From positions 1-34,018 of the forward strand of contig NZ_JACBXD010000080.1 of NCBI RefSeq assembly GCF_013870525.1: a DNA stretch of 34,018 nt, read 5' to 3'. This stretch comes from Amycolatopsis pittospori (GTDB lineage Bacteria > Actinomycetota > Actinomycetes > Mycobacteriales > Pseudonocardiaceae). The position numbers and the translations under genes are program-made. The notes beneath the pieces were generated by a model, which saw only the letters and a program-made list of their open reading frames with translations, was not told the origin of the DNA and did no database searches. Below, piece after piece: positions 30,425 through 34,018 of the stretch; within the stretch, counting starts at the first letter, position 1; each line of letters starts with the position of its first letter.

Positions 30425-30430
30425 TACGGT
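30425..30430 (+). promoter_or_regulatory. Leaderless -10 hexamer of the NAT gene
   Basis: TACGGT lies 7 nt before ATG 30438 and there is no Shine-Dalgarno. CCTGAA (30402-30407) at 17-nt spacing is a weak -35. Confidence 0.5.
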
Positions 30431-30437
30431 CGTCGGC

Positions 30438-31310
30438 ATGGGGAACTCTTCTTCCGAGCACGTCGACGTGCCGGCCTACCTCGCGCGGCTCGGCGTCGAG
30501 CACGAGCCGCCGAGCCTCGGCGCGCTCTTCCGGCTGCACACGGCCCATGTGGAGCGGGTGCCGTACGAGGATCTCGAAGTCCAGCTCGGCCGGGTGACGT
30601 CGCTGGATCCGGCGGTGTCGTTCGACCGGATCGCCGCCGGGCGGGGCGGCTACTGCTATCACCTCAACGGCGCGTTCTCGGTTCTGCTGAAGGCGCTCGG
30701 CTACCAGGTCACACGGCATCCGGGCGGAGTGCAGGGGCATGGTGAGACGGCCGGGATCCACCTCAACCACCTGCCGCTGACGGTGACCGGGCTGCCGGAG
30801 GCACCCGACGTCGGCTGGCTGGTCGACGTGGGACTCGGGGACGGCATCCACGAGCCGCTTCCGCTGCGTGAAGGCGAGTACAAACAAGGGCCGCTGGTGT
30901 TCCGCCTGCGGGCCTCGGAGATCACGCCCGGCGGCTGGCGGTTCGACCACGATCCGCAGGGCAGTTTCGACGGAATGGACTTCGCCCCGGAGACGGCCGT
31001 GATGTCGGACTTCACCGAGAAGCACGTCGAACTGTCGACGGCCGAGACCTCCGGTTTCGTCCGCACGCTCGTACTGCAGCGCCGGGACGCCGACGGCGTC
31101 GACTCGCTACGCGCGCTCACCTTGAGCCGGCTGCCGGGCGTCAAGACCGTGCTGGAGTCACCGGCCGACTGGTGGACGGCGATCGAGGACGTCTTCGGTG
31201 TGCCTCGCGGCGAGTTCACCGGAGACGAGCAGGACACGCTGTGGCGGCAGGCCGTCTCCCAGCACGAGAGTCACGTCGCGGAAGGGAGCGAGGTCTTGCC
31301 CAGCGCGTAA
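30438..31310 (+). CDS. nat: Arylamine N-acetyltransferase
   Basis: 290 residues. The catalytic triad is Cys73 (GRGGYCYHLN), His111 (HLNHLPL) and Asp130 (LVDVGLGDG). It transfers acetyl from acetyl-CoA to arylamines or hydrazines and in actinobacteria is linked to sterol catabolism and drug acetylation. The usual RGGxCxELN has His in place of Glu here (residue 75), a minor difference. ATG 30438 follows the -10 by 7 nt. The gene is inserted between the rhomboid and cysM genes relative to M. tuberculosis. Its 3' end overlaps the racemase gene by 40 bp. Confidence 0.93.
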   Translation: MGNSSSEHVDVPAYLARLGVEHEPPSLGALFRLHTAHVERVPYEDLEVQLGRVTSLDPAVSFDRIAAGRGGYCYHLNGAFSVLLKALGYQVTRHPGGVQGHGETAGIHLNHLPLTVTGLPEAPDVGWLVDVGLGDGIHEPLPLREGEYKQGPLVFRLRASEITPGGWRFDHDPQGSFDGMDFAPETAVMSDFTEKHVELSTAETSGFVRTLVLQRRDADGVDSLRALTLSRLPGVKTVLESPADWWTAIEDVFGVPRGEFTGDEQDTLWRQAVSQHESHVAEGSEVLPSA

Positions 31311-31984
31311 CCGACGGCGGCTTCGGCGTGCAGCCTGGTGGTGGGGAACGTGGGCACCGGGCTGTCTTCGGGGCCGACGAGCAGTTCGATCTCGGTGCAG
31401 CCGTAGATGACGCCGTCCGCGCCCGCCTCGACGATCCGCGCGATGACCTCGCGGTACCGCTCGCGCGACTCGTCGGTGACGACGCCGTGGACGAGCTCGT
31501 CGTAGATGATCCGGTGCACCGTCTCGCGATCGGCTTCGCCCGGCACGAGGACGTCGAGCCCGTGCGCGGCCAGGCGTTCGCGATAGAACGGCTGGCCCAT
31601 GGTGAAGCCGGTGCCCAGAAGCCCGACGCGCTCGATGTCCGCGGCTTTGATCGCTTCGGCCGTGGCGTCGGCGAGGTGCAGGAGCGGGATGCCGAGACCG
31701 TCGGTGAGCCGATCGGCGACCTTGTGCATCGTGTTGGTGCACAAGACGACGAAATCCGCACCGGCGGCTTCGAGGGCGTGCGCGGCTCTGTTCAGTTCAC
31801 GCCCGGCGTCGTCCCAGCGGCCTTCGGCCTGCATCGCTTCGATTTCGGCGAAGTCCACCGAGTAGAGCACGGTGCGCGCGGAGTGGTAGCCGCCCTTCAA
31901 CTCGCGAACGCGCTCGTTGACCAGCCGGTAGTACTCGGCCGACGATTCCCAGCTCATCCCGCCCAGCAACCCGATGGTCTTCAT
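31271..31984 (-). CDS. Aspartate/glutamate racemase family protein
   Basis: 237 residues. GLLGGMSWESSAEYYRLVN is the family start, with the two catalytic cysteines in VLCTNTMHKVADRL and IYGCTEIELL. Relatives interconvert aspartate or other amino acids without PLP. Separate from MurI, which is nearby. ATG 31984 begins at the conserved GLLGG; the longer frame upstream runs into palindrome E. No Shine-Dalgarno is clear. The substrate is uncertain. Confidence 0.92.
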   Translation of the reverse strand: MKTIGLLGGMSWESSAEYYRLVNERVRELKGGYHSARTVLYSVDFAEIEAMQAEGRWDDAGRELNRAAHALEAAGADFVVLCTNTMHKVADRLTDGLGIPLLHLADATAEAIKAADIERVGLLGTGFTMGQPFYRERLAAHGLDVLVPGEADRETVHRIIYDELVHGVVTDESRERYREVIARIVEAGADGVIYGCTEIELLVGPEDSPVPTFPTTRLHAEAAVGYALGKTSLPSAT

Positions 31985-32010
31985 ACCCGCCATCGTGCCA
32001 GCGCCAACCC

Positions 32011-32069
32011 CGTGCCATGAACGGCCCGTTACTTGCAAATTTTGCAAGTAACGGGCCGTTCATGGCACG
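32011..32069. terminator. Inverted repeat E, 59-nt near-perfect palindrome after cysM
   Basis: Arms 32011-32039 and 32041-32069 are 29-bp perfect complements around a single central T. It starts 14 bp past the cysM stop and lies 26 bp before the racemase start on the same strand. The arm word is ATGAACGGCCCGTTACTTGC. A strong terminator or a cruciform-forming element; no U-tract beyond the central T run. Confidence 0.8.
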
Positions 32070-32083
32070 TACGGAAGGTGGGA

Positions 32084-33034
32084 TCAAGCCCAGAGCTGCC
32101 CATCGAGCCTTTCGGCCGCTTCGTCGAGCGATCCGGAGTAAGCGCCCGTCGAGAGGTACTTCCACCCGGCGTCCGCGACCACGAAGGCCACGTCGGCGGG
32201 CTTACCCGAAGCAGCCGCCTTCTCGGCGACGGCCATAGCCGCGTGAAGCACGGCTCCGGTCGAGATCCCAGCGAAGATGCCTTCGTGCTCCAGCAGCTCG
32301 CGGGTCCGGCGAAGCGCGTCGTACGCCCCGACGGAGAAGCGGCCGTTGAGCACGCTCGCGTCGTAAAGCTCGGGGACGAAACCCTCGTCGAGGTTCCGCA
32401 GGCCGTACACCAGCTCGCCGTAGCGCGGTTCGGCCGCGATGATCTGCACGTCCGGTTTCGCCTCGTGCAGGTACCGCCCGACGCCGACCAGGGTGCCGGT
32501 GGTGCCGAGACCGCCGACGAAATGGGTCAGCGTCGGCAGGTCCTTGAGCAGCTCGGGCCCGGTACCGCGGTAGTGCGCTTCGGCGTTGGCCGGGTTGCCG
32601 TACTGGTAGAGCATGACCCAGTCCGGGTTGGCCTCGGCCAGTTCCTTCGCCCGGCGCACGGCTTCGTTCGAGCCGCCCGCCGCCGGGGAGAAGACGATCC
32701 GCGCGCCGTACGCCTGCAGCAGCTGCTTGCGTTCGGTGGAGGTGTTCTCCGGCATGACGCACACCAAGCCGTAGCCCTTGAGCTTCGCGGCCATGGCGAG
32801 CGAGATCCCGGTGTTGCCCGACGTCGGCTCCAGGATCGTGGAGCCGCGACGGAGGGTGCCTTCACGCTCGGCGGCCTCGATCATCGCCAGCGCGGGGCGA
32901 TCCTTGATCGAACCGGTCGGGTTGCGGTCTTCCAGCTTCGCCCACAACCGCACGTCGTGGGTGGGCGAAAGCCGGGGCAGGCCGACCAGCGGCGTGCCGC
33001 CGAGCGTGTCGAGCAGCGACTCGAAGCGAGCCAT
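32084..33034 (-). CDS. cysM: O-phosphoserine sulfhydrylase (CysM type), CysO-dependent cysteine synthase
   Basis: 316 residues. The PLP lysine is Lys44 in NPTGSIKDRP, phosphate-cup SGNTG (EPTSGNTGISLAM), and glycine loop VGGLGTTGTL. The C-terminal DAGWKYLSTGAYSGSL and QLWA end match M. tuberculosis CysM (Rv1336), which uses O-phosphoserine and the CysO thiocarboxylate as sulfur donor. Start ATG 33034 with GGAGG overlapping the cysO stop codon. With cysO and mec it forms the complete sulfur-carrier route for cysteine. Confidence 0.96.
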   Translation of the reverse strand: MARFESLLDTLGGTPLVGLPRLSPTHDVRLWAKLEDRNPTGSIKDRPALAMIEAAEREGTLRRGSTILEPTSGNTGISLAMAAKLKGYGLVCVMPENTSTERKQLLQAYGARIVFSPAAGGSNEAVRRAKELAEANPDWVMLYQYGNPANAEAHYRGTGPELLKDLPTLTHFVGGLGTTGTLVGVGRYLHEAKPDVQIIAAEPRYGELVYGLRNLDEGFVPELYDASVLNGRFSVGAYDALRRTRELLEHEGIFAGISTGAVLHAAMAVAEKAAASGKPADVAFVVADAGWKYLSTGAYSGSLDEAAERLDGQLWA

Positions 33035-33037
33035 GGA

Positions 33038-33310
33038 TCAGCCTCCGGCCACAGCGGGCAGGATGGTCAGCGTGTCGCCGTCCTTGACCTCGGCCTCGAG
33101 ACCACCGGAGAAGCGGACGTCCTCGTCGTTGACGTAGACGTTGACGAAACGGTGCAGCTTCTCTTCCTTGACCAGGCGGGCCTTGAGGCCGCCGTGGCGG
33201 GACTCGATGTCGTCGATCACCTCGAGCACGGTCTTGCCGCTCGCCTCGACGGACTTCTCGCCGCCGGTGTGCGTACGCAGGATGGTCGGGATGGACACGG
33301 TCACGGCCAT
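33038..33310 (-). CDS. cysO: Ubiquitin-like sulfur carrier CysO
   Basis: 90 residues, ThiS/MoaD-like beta-grasp fold, ending in Gly-Gly (VAGG), the site of thiocarboxylation. VSIPTILRTHTGGEKSVEAS and RFVNVYVNDEDVRF are the characteristic strands. Start ATG 33310 with GGAGG upstream. It ends 3 bp before cysM. The thiocarboxylate attacks the CysM aminoacrylate; Mec then releases cysteine. Confidence 0.95.
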   Translation of the reverse strand: MAVTVSIPTILRTHTGGEKSVEASGKTVLEVIDDIESRHGGLKARLVKEEKLHRFVNVYVNDEDVRFSGGLEAEVKDGDTLTILPAVAGG

Positions 33311-33354
33311 GGTTTTCTACCTCCGGTGGGTTCTCTACTACGCAGACGTTCGGG

Positions 33355-33379
33355 CCGGCCCGGCTTATTCCGGGGCCGG
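33355..33379. other. GC-rich hairpin between mec and cysO
   Basis: CCGGCCCGG (33355-33363) pairs with CCGGGGCCGG (33370-33379), one bulged base, six-base loop CTTATT. It follows the mec stop by only 2 bp and lies in the 71-bp gap before cysO. It may reduce or tune transcription into cysO-cysM, or be a 3'-end stabiliser. Confidence 0.55.
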
Positions 33380-33381
33380 GT

Positions 33382-33789
33382 TCAGCCGGTGATCTCGACG
33401 GGCTCCTCGGTGATCTCCCCGTCCACGATCCGGTAAGACCGGAACTGGTGCGAATCGGGGTCCTTGGTGGAGACGAGCACGTAGTGCGCGTCGGGTTCGG
33501 AGGCGTACGAGACATCGGTGCGCGACGGATAGGCGTCGGTCGCGGTGTGCGAGTGGTAGATGACCACCGGCACCTCGTCGTTGGCGTCCATCTCGCGGTA
33601 GAGCCTGAGCAGATCACCCGAGTCGAATTCGTAGAACGTGGGCGAGCGCGCCGCGTTCAGCATCGGGATGTACCGCTCGGGGCTGTCCGATCCTTCGGGA
33701 CCGGCGATCACCCCGCACGCCTCATCGGGATGGTCACGACGGGCATGGGCGACGATCTCGTCGACGAGTTCACGGCGGATCCGGAGCAC
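33382..33789 (-). CDS. mec: JAMM/MPN+ metallopeptidase Mec, CysO-cysteine hydrolase
   Basis: 135 residues. The JAMM zinc motif is His79 and His81 in YHSHTATDAYPSRTD with Asp92, and Glu23 lies in HPDEACG. It cleaves cysteine from the CysO-cysteine adduct, matching M. tuberculosis Mec (Rv1334). GTG 33789 is preferred because TAAGAT stands 7 nt ahead, as in the other leaderless genes; the ATG at 33798 lies on that hexamer. Confidence 0.95.
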   Translation of the reverse strand: MLRIRRELVDEIVAHARRDHPDEACGVIAGPEGSDSPERYIPMLNAARSPTFYEFDSGDLLRLYREMDANDEVPVVIYHSHTATDAYPSRTDVSYASEPDAHYVLVSTKDPDSHQFRSYRIVDGEITEEPVEITG

Positions 33790-33796
33790 ACCGCAC

Positions 33797-33802
33797 ATCT
33801 TA
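33797..33802 (-). promoter_or_regulatory. Leaderless -10 hexamer of mec
   Basis: On the minus strand TAAGAT is 7 nt before GTG 33789. It places the operon start inside a 130-bp gap after palindrome F. Confidence 0.5.
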
Positions 33803-33850
33803 GGTGCTGGACGCACGCCTTCCACACTCTGAGATTGCCGCCACTCCAAC

Positions 33851-33916
33851 CCGCGTTTAGTCCTCTGAATGCGGTCCTTGCACACGCAACTACCGCATTC
33901 AGAGGACTAACCGCGG
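33851..33916. terminator. Inverted repeat F, 25-bp arms before mec
   Basis: Arms 33851-33875 and 33892-33916 are 25 bp with one mismatch and a 16-nt loop. It begins 2 bp after the stop of the upstream peptidase gene, so it is probably that gene's terminator. The arm word TTAGTCCTCTGAATGCGG differs from those of the other palindromes. Confidence 0.8.
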
Positions 33917-33918
33917 GG

Positions 33919-34018
33919 TCAGGAGAGCGCTTCGGGCCAAACGTCGCGGTACGCGCGCATGTCCCCGGCGGAAGTGGCGTTCAGCACGCCGTGCACCATC
34001 GCCCGCGCGAACACCCGC
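33919..34018 (-). CDS. C-terminal end of a probable P1-family (DmpA/S58) peptidase gene
   Basis: Only 32 codons are visible, ending with a TGA (33919-33921). The translation (RVFARAMVHGVLNATSAGDM, then RAYRDVWPEALS) resembles the helix and Y-R-D tail of P1/S58 peptidases. Gene order supports this: the M. tuberculosis gene next to mec (Rv1334) is Rv1333, a peptidase of that type. Without the rest of the gene the call is tentative. The start is outside the window. Confidence 0.5.
   Translation of the reverse strand, partial: RVFARAMVHGVLNATSAGDMRAYRDVWPEALS

Overview
The window is high-GC actinobacterial chromosome, most likely Amycolatopsis or another Pseudonocardiaceae member. The evidence is the codon bias, many GTG starts and GTGA/ATGA overlaps, and the gene set: a CysO/CysM/Mec sulfur route, an LCP protein with a LytR_C domain, DUF3618, and an Rv1339-like hydrolase. 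I see no transposase, prophage block or CRISPR array, and no gene-free stretch over 300 bases.

Region 1 (1-5.4 kb): 3' part of an LCP cell-wall ligase, an XRE regulator, a Baeyer-Villiger-type monooxygenase divergent from its TetR regulator, two small conserved genes, and a tRNA-Leu(UAG) with an unusually short variable arm. Region 2 (5.4-8 kb): a HEPN/MNT pair (toxin-antitoxin type) fronted by three copies of a self-complementary octamer exactly 20 bp apart inside an 18-bp inverted repeat, then an ArsR-SRPBCC fusion with a RibD/DHFR-like reductase. Region 3 (8-12.2 kb): a small-molecule gene group (class IV aminotransferase, SDR, class V aminotransferase, O-methyltransferase) plus a DinB-like protein. 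Region 4 (12.2-20.3 kb): dnaE1, a divergent LysR regulator, a membrane protein/winged-helix regulator pair with a perfect 13-bp inverted-repeat operator, and a membrane protein-histidine kinase-response regulator operon. Region 5 (20.4-26.6 kb): a three-subunit molybdenum hydroxylase in large-medium-small order, a GH25 muramidase, a small membrane protein, a lipoprotein, and a Bcp peroxiredoxin. Region 6 (26.6-34 kb): the housekeeping block rdgB-rph-MBL hydrolase-murI-rhomboid and cysM-cysO-mec. It matches the Mycobacterium tuberculosis Rv1334-Rv1341 order but is interrupted by an arylamine N-acetyltransferase and an Asp/Glu racemase. The last 100 bases hold the end of a probable P1-family peptidase gene.

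Two patterns run across the window. First, many genes lack a Shine-Dalgarno site and have a TANNNT-like hexamer 6-7 nt before the start codon, as in leaderless actinobacterial transcripts. Second, six long inverted repeats (15-29 bp arms) sit just after stop codons; convergent gene pairs usually either share such a palindrome or overlap at their 3' ends. The least explained items are the class I-shaped tRNA-Leu, the periodic HEPN/MNT operator, and the palindrome family.
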